A stretch of DNA of 64,000 nucleotides from Isoetes taiwanensis. Taxonomy: Eukaryota; Streptophyta; Lycopodiopsida; Isoetales; Isoetaceae. The notes under the pieces are model-generated. The model saw nothing but the letters and a program-made list of their open reading frames with translations, did no database searches and was not told the DNA's origin. Below, piece after piece: positions 35,701 to 46,905 of the stretch (within the stretch, counting starts at the first letter, position 1; each line of letters begins with the position of its first letter). The stretch covers positions 3,102,074 to 3,166,073 of the forward strand of contig JAJEKV010000097.1 in assembly GCA_021234155.1 (NCBI GenBank), in the 5' to 3' direction. A program made the position numbers and the translations under genes.

Positions 35701-37854
35701 AAAATGGAAAAGAAAATGCACCACCCCCTCAAATTAGTCTCGAGGAGCTGGTTACATCTTTCGTTCCAAAATTCATTTTCCTTTCTTAGCTCTCTTCCAT
35801 TTAAAGACATAATGACAGAGTAGCTGGAAGCAAGAGGCAATAAGAAACTCCAGCCGCCTCATAGCAAGAACAAGATACTACTAAATAAGAAGAAACAAGA
35901 ATGCTGCATGTGCAAGAGAATAGGTAAACTGAGAATGACAACAGTAAGAAACATAGAAGCTCGCATGCAGAAATGTCATGGACACTGCTATGTTTTCAAT
36001 TAAGAGGCATTAGTATTCTTGTTTATTTTCAACAGAACACTACAGCAACATCTAAAACACTGACCTTTGGGATGAATGCATTACCTTCTCATTCCGCTTA
36101 TGAACTTTATCTAACGTTTTCTGTTGTTTCTCATTCAACTGTCCTTGATAATTCTGCCAAGTGACTTCCTCTGTTACTTCCTGTTAAAGAGCTGTTTTAG
36201 TACTCTGATATGTAGAAAATATGGTTAAACACTATATACCCAGACCTCCTCCTCTTCTTGAACGGCATCCTCATCCATTCCCCATGTGATACCCTGTGAG
36301 GATATTGCGTCTTGTCTTGCCCGCAAGCACGATTCTTTCTGATCTGCGTTTCTCTGAGCCTCTTCGAGGACTTTTAGAAATGACCTTTCCTTTCTTGATA
36401 GTCCCTCCTGCGGAAACTGGTTAACTTAATTTTCAAGTTCAGAAACTCTCAGCCCATGGCAACTACTTAAATTACCTCTGGCATAAGCTCGACAGGGCCT
36501 TGAAAAACATATAAGCGTGATGAACTGCAATAGTACTGACTAAAGTAAGCATGCAACCTAGTTCCACATGTACTTAGTGACAATGCATGATACAACAAGA
36601 GAACCATAGATAACGAAACACAAGTAAGGACATCATGGAAAGATTCAAATAAACAGGAATGGTGATGCCAACTGTAGGAAGCACAAAGTTGTAGTCAAAC
36701 CATAGTTGCATGTCAAGGCTAGCAGTGCATTGGGTAAGCCTGGCCTCCACACTCAGATATGTGTGCACACACACGCAGCCACGCATGCGCACACAAGAGA
36801 TCAATAATCATAAATCCATCTCATCTAACTTTGCATATGTAGTAAGTGAGGGGTTTACTGCGTACAGTCCAAAGCGAATAATATCACCAACATGCAATGG
36901 CACATAAACTTTTCCCTTCACCTGCCAAAACAAATACATTTTACAGAACTCAGATGAGAAAGATGAAACACAGAAAGGTCCAATTGTGCATTAGAAGGGT
37001 TCCCCCCTCGTTCAACAAATGCAACGTAGATAACAATAAGAAAATGAAACTTTCATTCCCTTTGCCAGATTACATGTATCTCGTTTAGCATATCCTGACT
37101 ACCAGGATTGCATGTATCTCTTTTAGCATATCCTGACTACCAAAACTTTCACACAGCAAAGGCTTCAAATTGATACAAATGTAAACATAGGTAAAGAATA
37201 CTGAACACGTGGATGGGAGTTTACTTCTCGCTTATTTATGGAGGTCCCATGGGTACTCCCAAGGTCAAAAAGAAAGGCCTCTCCATCCTTATTATATTAA
37301 TTCACTGTGACATGTAATTTCAGCCAGTTCAGCATAAACATCACAATTCTTACGTGTACCTAAGCAGAAGCTTCCTTTGAACTTAAAATTTGAAACTAGA
37401 CTGACATTCACCTGCATGATGCCGCAAACTTGTAGGATGTTCTAACAGGAAGTCGCAAATATCGTTTCTCCCAAACATATATGCAGCCTTACTTGATCTG
37501 CAGAAATTCAAGTGGGACTACAAATTATAAGAGAGTAGAATTTTGGTAAAATAAACAAATGTATTACAACCAACATAAACGACATGTCCTTACACGTCCA
37601 GCACACCTAAAATGCCTCCCTCCTTGACAACTTCAAGCTTATAAGGCTGCCCAGGCGCATGACTCCACTCTGGGATTGTATAGGGTCTACCATCTGTTTG
37701 TGGAGGTGTGACCGGAATAGAAGATTCAGATGAAAGTATCGCATTCTCGTGTGCTTCTGTCTGGACAACTCCAAGCATCATGTGTAGCTGCTTGCTCGCC
37801 TTCTCCAAGGTCTGGCTTAGGTGCTCTAGGAGCAGGCGGATGCATTGCTACCAT
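32799..37854 (-). CDS. kanadaptin (SLC4A1AP)-like FHA-domain protein, 12 exons, with frame lesions
   Basis: Exons (minus): 37854-37594, 37497-37412, 37304-37225, 36921-36866, 36524-36476, 36407-36246, 36180-36085, 35653-35539, 35162-35029, 33905-33658, 33578-33024, 32848-32799; all introns are GT-AG. I chose the ATG upstream of MHPPAPRAPKPD because plant kanadaptins begin with such a proline-rich repeat. Exons 1-5 form an FHA domain (YKLEVVKEGG, FGRNDICDFLLEHP, FDLGSTHGTSINK, HVGDIIRFG, LYVFQGPVELMPE), which binds phosphothreonine peptides. Exons 6-9 are charged and probably coiled coil (GITWGMDEDAVQ, EVTWQNYQGQLNEKQQKT, LNESIRESLGAK). Exon 10 opens with the diagnostic DDEFYDRT; exon 11 has RLLKIADPTGEAA and AYDSWIPPQ; exon 12 ends GDGRTSLNDKYGY-stop. 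Lesions: frame changes in exons 1, 8, 9 and late 11, and TAA codons in exons 3 and 11. Family role: a nuclear/cytoplasmic protein of poorly defined function. It is either a recent pseudogene or a real gene with consensus errors. Confidence 0.85.
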
Positions 37855-38365
37855 CTCCCTCGACAAAATCAGGGGTCTCCTTACGTTGCAGGTAATGGTT
37901 TCAAAATTGTGGTTTGGTATTGGAACGTAGGTACTAGGTAGGCCTTCGGGTTGCGGATTCATGGAATATTCCACTATGTTAAGAACACTATTTTTGGTCG
38001 GGAAACACCCGGTGCATTTATTGGTCTCGATTTGGACTTGATTCGAGGGGGGTATTAGACCTCAGGATGTGGGGTATTAGACTCGTGGTTTTGGTGTGCA
38101 CGCTTATTCCACAAATCGAATACCCCCAATTTTGGGTTGATATTAGGCAAGTCAAATACCTCTCATTTCTCCTTTGCTGGACCTCATGTCCCTAAAAAGG
38201 GGGTATTAGACTCGTCTAAACTAACACCTGCATTAGACAAGTGGAATACCCAAATACCCCCACCCCCTTTGTCAAGAATTTCAGCTTGACCTCGCCCCAC
38301 CACCTTGGGGTATTAGGCTCGCCTAAACTAAGTACTTAGTGTGCAAGTCTAATACCCCTCAGGGC
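37855..38365. repeat. GGGTATTAGACTCG motif cluster upstream of the kanadaptin gene
   Basis: Between about 38045 and 38355 the word ggggtattagac recurs: 38048, 38071 (with tcg), 38200 (gggggtattagactcgtcta) and 38307 (ggggtattaggctcgcc). It also occurs in inverted form at 38346 (agtctaatacccc), with related gaataccc/aaatacccccaccc words. The cluster starts about 190 bp upstream of the chosen start codon. It could be promoter-proximal binding sites or an inverted-repeat transposon; the mixed orientations favour a small foldback element. Confidence 0.5.
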
Positions 38366-41290
38366 TTCTTCAAACCGTGGCCCCCTCAGGCACGCCGAAC
38401 ACCCCTCGCTTTGGATCAAAACAAGTCATATCATATAGGGATTTTTTACGAAGAGATGGCATTGGCATATCTATTTTGGGTTGATCACTACTCAGCGGGT
38501 ATTCGTCTTCCAGATTACAGAGCAGATGTATTCGACCTGCATGTTAAACCAGGGGCGTATTCGACCGCAGATTAAACCAGTATGCATTCTGGCTCACGAT
38601 TTCAGGTTGATTTTATGGGTCAATACCCCTTGCCGGATTTTTTTATCGATCGATGCGCCGCATCAAAACAAGGGGGCATATTCACATGGGGGTTACCCGC
38701 AACGAGAGTCAGCTTCTGATGGGCATATTTGCCCTTTATTCTAAGATCCGGACCGCACATAGCGATCCCTCGCTTTCAGGGTATGCATGTACAAATTTTT
38801 GTATAATCGATATTGAGGTTTGCAAAATACTATAAGATTTGAGGGAATGTACTTAATGGTGTTAATTTTGTACATGTATTGTAAGTTTTAGGGGCTCTCA
38901 CGCCCCACGAACCCCCGCGGTGAATATGCACCCAAACCAAAGGGGGTTTTGTGGGGATTTTCATTTAAATGCGCTTGGATGCAATGGTTTGTATTAATAA
39001 TGTTAATGTTAGTTATATGCCGGTAGTTTAAAATTTTGGTTCTTCGCCCCAACAAAAATCGCATTAAAGAAAACAAGATAAAATAAGATAAATGCATTGA
39101 AAAAAAATTGAGGTGTCGCACCACATAATCGGTTATAAAAAGTATTTTAGAATTTGCCAAATCACATACTCAAGTTATAGGCTAACCAAATCCATAGGCT
39201 AACCCCTGCATATGTAGTATAATATTACTTACCGTGAACTCTAAAGACAACAGAGCTCCTTTGTTTCCAACCCGCTTGATTTTGAATTTGTTAATATTAA
39301 ACACCAATAAATGCAAAATTTGTTGGTTAACACTTCTATAGCTTCAAACATAAACAAAATTATAGAAATATCCCCAAATATATGAACACTAAAAATCTAT
39401 TCTATTTCGTGTACATCGCATTGCAAAATAAGAAGATCTCAGGATGCCAATTTTTGTGCATCCATAGAAGCCAATATAGTTAATGTCGCAGTAATGTAAA
39501 AGGCCTCAAGATAAATGAGTAATTAACTATCTAAAATAATAATAGTAAATTGAGGTTATGATGATGTTTCCAGAAGTCAAAATCCACCTTCAACATCTTG
39601 TATAGAAGAATAAGTGGAGCGCATGAGATGGCTACTGGGCTACTGTTTACACGCTTCAAACTTCCATCTCCCCGCACTAAGTCCCCGCTCGCTTTTGCAA
39701 CACCTCGTGATCCGCACTGCTCCCCATCTCCGCCTCCACCCGCATCCACATCGCCACCTTCATCGCCGCCACAACCCCCCATTTCAAGTTCTAGTCCTCT
39801 AGGCTCACCCGCCTCCAGCCTACTCGCTAATTCAAATGGCTCCCCTAGCTCTTCTCATTTGATCATAGAGTAAATTGATGTCCCTATAATAGCAATTGTG
39901 ACCCTAAGTGTGGCAGTTTAATACTTTACCTTTATTGGAAATGTTGTGCCATAAAACCAATCACAATAGATGGCATTAGGGACTATAAACCTCAAGCAGG
40001 TGGCAAAGATTACAAGTCAAACAAAGAAGTGATTATACAGTCCATAATGTTGCCATTTATCCCCGACCTAAGATAGAAAAAGTTGTCCGGATACACCGGT
40101 TCTAATGCAAAAAATGAAAACTAAGCCTTCTTACTTATTGCCCCGCCATCGTTGTCAATTATTCTTCCTCAAGGAGATTCTCTCTCAAATGTTGAATCCA
40201 ATAAGAAAGCTTCTAAGAAAGCTTTTTCAAATATTAAAGCCACAAATTTTGCGTGTATCTGGTCTAGCTCGATTAGAAGTGAATGATTTAGAACAGTTGT
40301 TCTCCAAAGCACTACCTTTCACCTCCGCTTTTGATGCCGTGATCCATCTTTCCTAGAACTTTGAGAGGATGCCGGCCGGGTGGTCGGTATGTCATTTTTT
40401 GGCTTGGGAACTAGCCAAAACTTGTCCCTAGTCGACATATAACAACAAACCGCAAAACAAAGATTGTAGCATTCTATTGAAAAATGAAATGTTGAAACTT
40501 ACAAGTAGTCTCATGCGCACATGAGCTTAAGAATGCCGCGTATTTCCCTTTTCTCAACTACTTCACCACCCATCATTCCAAATCCCAAAGGCTCAAAAGT
40601 TTTAGCACCGATGAAAGAGTAATAATCCCAAAACCTTGAGCATGAGTTGTAGGCTCATTCCTGCTTAAACATCATATCGGTGATCTTCGAAGAACTCGCC
40701 AATAGTCTTATTACAAGAGACTTGCCCCTTGGGGAGCGTAACTAACCCCGCTAACTTTTTTCACACGTAACCATTTGGGTTGCCGGACAACGCCCCGCTT
40801 TGTGTTTGGCCAATGGGGCGGGCCAAGGAAGCGAAAGGTGGCAAGTCCTGCGAGGAAGGCGAGAAGTTGGAAGGATCGCATTGTGGCCCAGCTATGGAGC
40901 TTCAGATCTGATGCCGGAAATCATAGATCTCCTCCACGAACCCTAAAATAACCCTAAAATAACCCTAAAGTGAATAAAAAGAAATAAAGAAATAAAAATA
41001 AAAGGGGGTAAACCATTGGGGATATGGAATTTAGACAATAAAAATGCGGAGTACACTCTAGATATACTGATTAGTATGCCTCGTATAATACGTCAATGAA
41101 ATCATATGAAAACCATGCCAAAAAGCGTATAAAATCACAAAATAAAAACCCATGTTATAATGCTAGATATTTCGACCTGCAGATCAAAACAGGGGCGTAT
41201 CCGGCGTAGGGTTTTCTGGAATCCAAGTCCAATTCCGGAGCCAATATTTCCTTCGGGAAACACCTGGAATAAGGTATTAGCATTTTGCAG
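38366..41290. repeat. region with dispersed gggcgtattcgac-type repeat pieces
   Basis: The words cgacctgcatgttaaacc and aggggcgtattcgaccgcag (38536-38570) reappear as cgacctgcagatcaaaac and aggggcgtatccgg at 41170-41205. Near 41221-41275, aagtccaatt and cgggaaacacctgg resemble the reverse complement of 37995-38040. So pieces of one repeat lie in both orientations on either side of about 2.5 kb. Between them: a C-rich, CCAC/CTCC-rich low-complexity frame at 39650-39850 and no gene. Three aaccctaaaat units (telomere-like CCCTAAA words) sit at about 40940-40975. Confidence 0.45.
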
Positions 41291-43285
41291 GCTGTCATCT
41301 GATCGATTGGAATGTCGAGCTAGAGCGATGCCAAAGATTCGGCGCTTTATATGTCGAACGCCCCTTTATATACTAGTAAAAGGACCTCTTTCTCAAGACT
41401 AATGCAAGAGGCTCTTCATCTATTCATCTTTATTAAGCTTTATGGGTTTTTTATGCAATGTTGATTGAGAGCCATTGAAGGGAGCAATATTCTTGGTATT
41501 GTGCTAGATCCATGGCTATAAATATTTTAGCGTAAAATCAAGATCTCAATTGAACATACGGTATAAAACAAAGATTGCCATAATAAACATAATGACATTT
41601 TTACATAACCATGGTCTCAAACTCGTGAATCTTCCTTATATCCCAAAAGAATATTACCTCTCAATAGATAGTTGAGAAAAGGCACATGAGGAATGTCTAT
41701 AAACCTTTTATGGGTAGAATGTAACGAACCCAAAGGGCTTAGACTAGTTTATAATCGCATGTTCTAGTAGAAGAATTGTGTCGCATTTGATTGTAAATCA
41801 TTGTTGATATGCTTCTATGGATGCGCTAGGGGCTTACATTTAAATTACATAAGAAACTTTAGCTAAGGTTATTTAAAACCTTAATAACTTAAATTCAAAA
41901 AGCGGAGCACCATAAAATAGGGGTGAAGAATCGTGTTTATGGATATGTCGAACCGCAAGCTAAAATCTAGCATGATCCAAAGATGGTCGATGGGCATCCG
42001 GCAAGGGGATGCAAGCACTGTGTGTAGATTTCATTCCATGGGCAAGCATATAAGAAGCGTATGAGTTGGCCGGATGGGCAAAAAGGAGGAGGAAAGAGAA
42101 TCGGCTGGGGTGAAAGCAAATTGGAAGCAGCAAGAACCAAGAGTCCAAAGCCAAAACTCGTGGGGATTTGATCTATGTCTTGATTTTGCACCGATTGGGG
42201 TCGGATTGTGTGGAGCGAAGTTTCAAGCATAGCCGCCACCTACCGCGGATCCAAAACCCGCACTCGAAAGAATCCTTCTTGTGAAACCTTCTTGTTAAAT
42301 TGTCGTTAATTAAAAAAAACAAGACCCCGATGGAATTCGGCCTCTAGAACCTCGGAAATCCAAGCTTTGCATCCCATTTCGGGCCGAAACCGCCATTTTG
42401 CTTGTGGGCCATCTCGCCTTTGACTCATCTCCACATCCACCTTCACCCCCGATTCCAAGCCTTGAGATCATTTTCGCCTTTGTAAAACCCAATTTCTAAG
42501 CAATCTTTGGTTTCGGGCGAGCTTGCGATCCAAATGGCGCCGCAAAAAGGGGCCGCTTGTTGTTAATTCACAAATCAAGCATGTGTTTTCTCGATTTCTA
42601 TTGAAGGGGATACTGTGGTCCTGGCAGATACCCGCACCTTTAAAATCCTATATTAAAGTTAAGCTTTAAAACCTTAAGTGTTTTTACAATTGTAGTACCA
42701 TTGACCAACTTGTTAGGCTTAACCAACCCGCTAGGCAAATATACCTTATGAGACCAAGATTTTATCTAGCCGAGGAACCGGAGTTTATTCTTGATATCCT
42801 AATCATATGACTTGTCTAGAATTTGATAAAGTGTTGCCTAGCTTTAAAAGCTATTTAGGACTTGAATGTTGTTGCCAAATTCAAAGATAGGGAAAAGTAT
42901 CCGGCTAGGGTATGATGTGGGATGTTTATAATGCGCATTTGATATTGCTTTGTAAGTATGAATAGGGTGGGGGCACTTTACCTAATTGCATTATGTATCC
43001 GAGATGGTATTATGGATATGGTGCACTTGAATCAAGGGATGTTGTGCATTTGCATTTAACGCCCACCTTCTGAGTGGTGGGGGTCGTGAACTCGCGATCC
43101 GCGCTTTATGGCCCGACGGATGAGTTGAATCATGTATGTACGATGGAGAGAGTGGTCTCATTGGGGTCGCCACCCAAGGATTACGCTTTGTCATTTAATT
43201 ATGCATGGAATGTGAGTTATAGAATGTGCTAACCTTGCGGGGGAGTATCAACGAACAAAAATAACGATATTGTTATGCGCGGCAT
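41291..43285. other. non-coding region, no gene recognised
   Basis: AT-rich to 41940, then mixed. Open frames of 60-90 codons overlap on both strands and have no domains. It ends where LTR-like sequence of the plus-strand gypsy element may begin. Confidence 0.4.
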
Positions 43286-43826
43286 GTGAAGATCCCAATG
43301 TCCCTCCCCACTTAGTCCTTGTGGACTAACCCCGATGTCCGTTGTTATGTAAGATGGCACGCCCCGGCTACCATTGTAATCGACCTAGACTCTTTCGCAC
43401 CGGTGGTTTAACGAGACTCGAGGATGAACCCGCCTAATGTCCAAAGAAAGAGTTTACGAGATCATCATGTCCTTGTTCTCGCAGCTATATTATATGCAGC
43501 AAAGAAGAACCCCGAATTGAGGCCCAAGACCCGAGCGCGATGGGGAATCTTCTTCCTGGGTAGTTTAGGACCTCCCCCTGGCCACTTCCGGTGGGGGGAA
43601 GATCAAGGCAATTGAGCATGAGTGTCTGGGGTTGCTTGGGTTTTGTATATTATGGGTGTATTGTGATGGTGCAATGTGAACTCTTCTTTATATATGTGGC
43701 CTTGAGCCTTATGTAAATGATTTGATTGTAACCAAAACTTTATGAATAGAAGTTCTGATGATATGATTGTCTTTATCCTAATTATTTAGTGCAACGCCCA
43801 GGCCAAGGGCTAGGTCTGCTTCAGCT
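43286..43826 (+). repeat. probable 5' LTR of the plus-strand gypsy element
   Basis: Inferred from position: it lies directly upstream of a good primer-binding site. The left edge (TGTGAAGATCCC at about 43286) is a guess from the TG start; the right edge is near cttca (about 43824). A TATATA word lies near 43691. No second LTR copy is present to define the ends, because the 3' part of the element is lost at 47.64 kb. Confidence 0.35.
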
Positions 43827-43839
43827 TGGTATCGAGCCC
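43827..43839 (+). other. primer-binding site (initiator tRNA-Met type)
   Basis: TGGTATCGAGCCC matches the plant LTR-retrotransposon primer site complementary to initiator tRNA-Met (consensus TGGTATCAGAGC) with one base lost. Gag follows about 210 bp downstream, as expected. Confidence 0.65.
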
Positions 43840-44049
43840 AAAGTTCCGGCTAAACCTTCGGTCGGGGAATTAAGGGTTAGAAACTAAGAAGTCTACCGAA
43901 AGTAGAGTTGTTTTATGGAAAATAACCATTGCCATCATTTTCCAGTTGGTTATCAGGATGTCTAGAAATAATGATAACGCTCGTGAGTCGGGGAAGTGGC
44001 ACTGCTCCTATCATAACTGAGCAAATTTTGGCAGCTATGCAACAACAAC

Positions 44050-44970
44050 TTGCCACCATGCAACAAAGAATTTTTGTCAGCTAAGGATGCCGACCTTGAT
44101 GAGGTCAACAAGGTTTTAAAGCAACTGAAGATGGAGACATTTAGTGGTAAAGATACCACAGATGAGGATGTTGATGCTTGGTTGAAAGGGATCGAGTTTT
44201 ATTTTCAAGTTAGGAAAACTCCCGATCTATTAAAGGCAACCATTGCCGATATGCTATTAACTGGACCTGCCAAGATCTGGTGGGAAGAGTATAAGAAGGC
44301 TAATCAGCTTTTTCTGAGCCAGATCACGTGGAGTACCTTCAAGGTAGCATTTAAACTCCATTATTTACCTGCTGAGTTTGAGCTAGAGCAGATGAACAAG
44401 TTCCAAAATTTAATTCAAGAAGATACAGTAGAAGTATACGCCAATGCATTTAGGGCATTGCAACCGTATGGACCCATTATGACGGTGGCACAATTACCTG
44501 ACAAGTTTATTCGTGGGCTCAAGCCGGAGTTGACTTTGTTAGTTGGAGGGGTAACCTATCCCAGTTTAGAAGGAAGGAAGGAAGGAAGGAAGGAAGGTGT
44601 ATTTTTACATCGTAGCATTAGCCAGCATCCCTTAGGACATACGACGGCACATGGCATGTTCCTGGGAAGCTATCCGAGTCTCCAAGTTCAAAGAGCAAGT
44701 CCAGAATTGGATCACCAAAAATCGAGAGGAAACAACCCAAAAGGAATACCCTCATAAGCAGAGAGAGAGATCTTTTGCGGCTTCTGGAGATACTCGAGGA
44801 AATGCACGTCCTACTCAAGAAAGGCGGTCAAATGGACCAAGCCAGATGAGTTCCGAGGAGCAGGAACGTTGCTGCCGAGAAAGATTGTGTTATTATTGCA
44901 AAGAATCTGGGCATATTTCAGCTCGCTGTCCTAGAAAGTGGCAAAATAGGGCAATACAGACCGCAAGCTA
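44050..44970 (+). pseudogene. gypsy Gag (retrotrans_gag) with CCHC zinc knuckle
   Basis: Frame 44050-44757 reads as retrotransposon Gag for about 180 codons: FSGKDTTDEDVDAWL, IWWEEYKKANQ, FKVAFKLHYLP, EQMNKFQNL, VEVYANAFRAL and FIRGLKPEL are the conserved landmarks. A GGAA microsatellite (44569-44597) then inserts an EGRKEGRK stretch and the original frame is lost. Frame 44651-44971 resumes with CYYCKESGHISARCPRKW, a CxxCxxxGHxxxxC knuckle. Gag forms the particle and the knuckle binds the RNA. The N-terminus begins before 44050 in another frame. Confidence 0.85.
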
Positions 44971-44999
44971 GTAGTGGAACCCGTGAGACCGGAATAGAC

Positions 45000-45420
45000 C
45001 AAGAACGAAAGCACGCCAAGTGTTAGTGGATCTCAAATACCGCGACGGAGGAGAGGCCCGCACGAAGCAAAGCTACTACCTTAGAAGAAGTGTGAGCAAA
45101 GACCGATATGCGTATACCGCCATTGGTGGAGGCCTCATTGAGTATATTGCTACCGACGTTATCCATCTACCGTAGCATTCAATGCAACCTTTTCATTTTC
45201 TCGATTGACAAAGTGGTAGCACACACAATTTTATTTCGCCTAGATTGGTTGCTCGATGGGTTTGAATGTCATTGCACCCAAATCCTAAATCTATAGAGTT
45301 AGCGATGGTGTGATTAAGATGTCAAATGGGTTTGTGCCTCGCTTTTTTAAACTTTGTGGGCTAAAGTTTCATACTAACTTTGAAGTCCTTGATCCGGGTA
45401 AGTATGATTTAATTTCTGAA
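45000..45420 (+). pseudogene. gypsy aspartic protease remnant
   Basis: Frame 45108-45296 reads FSIDKVVAHTILFRLDWLLDGFECH, corresponding to the C-terminal half of the gypsy protease (the 'hxxhILGxDWL...' block), and is followed by a linker with KMSNGFVP-type text. The active-site DSGA/DTGA motif, expected around 45000-45080, is not readable, because that stretch is one of the CG-rich patches where the frame fails. Not functional as read. Confidence 0.6.
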
Positions 45421-45792
45421 TGTCGCGGTTGAAAGTTTTAGGGGCCTACATCGACCGTAAAGGCAAGGCTGTCCCCTTGCACCTTTGTCAAATGGTTCTA
45501 TCAAGAGATTGGGTAGTTGCCCTATGCTTCGGGGCTTCCATATTGACCGCAAGGTGCAAAGTGCTATTTGGCGCAAGGAAGGAATCATGTATGTTGGAAT
45601 GATAAGTAAAGTTGCGTAAATGCAAGAAACTATTGTTCCAAAAGCTATTCCTGCTGTGTTAGAAGAATTCGTGGATGTGTTTCCCCAAGTTAATGTGAAC
45701 CGCCCCTTTCGTGAGGTGAATCATGATATTGAGTTGCTTCCGTGATCCGCACCACCTTCGCGACCTCCTTATCGCTTTAAATGTGGTAGAGA

Positions 45793-46025
45793 CCCAGGGA
45801 TTCACCTTTGATCAGGCCAGATAACCCATGAGAGTTCAACTGAGGGGTGTTTTTGGACCATTTGGCATGAGTGATACTTAGGGTTAGGGTGTTTTTAGGC
45901 ACCGATTTGGAGCAATATCTATACAATGAGGGGTCAAATTGCCTTTAAAATTATGTGATACAAGGGGGTTTTTTTGCTATCCCGAACGCAGATGCCATAC
46001 CCCCTTATGTATAAGTGCATCCCCG
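45793..46025. mobile_element. hAT-like MITE (233 bp) inside the gypsy RT gene
   Basis: The RT N-terminus is interrupted by 233 bp flanked by an exact 8-bp direct repeat, GGTAGAGA (45785-45792 and 46026-46033), matching a target-site duplication. The ends form an imperfect terminal inverted repeat: left CAGGGATTCACCT, right (reversed) CGGGGATGCACTT, about 10 of 13 matching. An 8-bp duplication with CAGGG-like ends is characteristic of hAT DNA transposons. There is no open frame, so it is non-autonomous. The RT reading resumes after it at VEMANLKKQLEEL. Confidence 0.75.
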
Positions 46026-46905
46026 GGTAGAGATGGCGAACTTAAAAAAGCAGCTTGAAGAATTGGTAGAGCAATGCTTTATTAGGGCCTAGCACATCTT
46101 CATTTGGAGCCCCTGCCTTATTCAGAAAGAAGAAGGATGGAAGTCTGCGTTTGTGTGTAGACTATAGGCTATTAAATCAGGTAACTATCAAGAATGGTTA
46201 CGCTTTGCCAGTGGATGATCTATTTGATCAACTAAGTGGTGGCAAGTTCTTTTCAAAGATTGACGACGCGACCGCTACCACCGATCCCATTAAGGAAGGG
46301 GATATCCCTAAAACCGCCGCACCCGTGATATGGCCATTATGAATTTGTGGTAATGCCATTTGGGCTTACCAATGCACCAGCCACTTTTATGAGGCTTATG
46401 AATGATGTTTTCCGGGCTCATCTTGACCAATGTGTGCTTGTGTTTTTCGACGATATTTTGATTTATTCCAAAACACTTGAAGAGCATGTTGAACATTTGC
46501 GCTCAGTTTTGAAGCTTTTAAGACAACGTAAGGTTTATAGTAAGCTTTCCAAATGCAGTTTTGCTCAAGGGCAGTTGATTTACTTAGGCATGTTGTCTCC
46601 AACAAGGAAATTGAGCCGGATCCTGAAAAGGTAAAAGCTATACAAGACTGGCCACAACCTCAATCTGTAAGGGAGATCATGACATTTATAAGATTAGCTG
46701 GATATTATCACAAGTTTGTAAAGCATTTTTCCAGGAAAGCAGCTCCATTGACCACCCTACTTCAAAAAGATTTAGCATTCCAATGGTCAGAGGTATGTAA
46801 CCAAAGTTTTCAAATTTTAAAAGATGCCTTGACGCATGCACCAATTTTAAAAATTCCATCTATGGAGCGGGATTTTTGTGTGGTAACCGATGCCTCGCAT
46901 TAATC
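46026..46905 (+). pseudogene. gypsy reverse transcriptase
   Basis: After the MITE, three frames give RT in order: [32 protein letters not shown] (46151-46210) with FSKID (first catalytic Asp); [20 protein letters not shown]; and [18 protein letters not shown] (FFDD pair, 46437-46470). Frame 46553-46903 adds [30 protein letters not shown] and KDALTHAPIL, the thumb/connection region. The stretch 46262-46330, where the LRSGYHQI motif is expected, is corrupted in CG-rich sequence although both sides are intact. At least three frame shifts. Confidence 0.85.

Noticed and set aside
39598-39873. Proline/serine-rich 91-codon frame as a cell-wall-type protein
   Set aside because: It is explained by C-rich low-complexity DNA. 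There is no signal peptide or regular SPPP pattern, and the minus strand is also open (Gly/Asp-rich).
40938-40975. Interstitial telomere
   Set aside because: Only three aaccctaaaat units, with an extra at between them. Too short and imperfect to claim telomeric origin.
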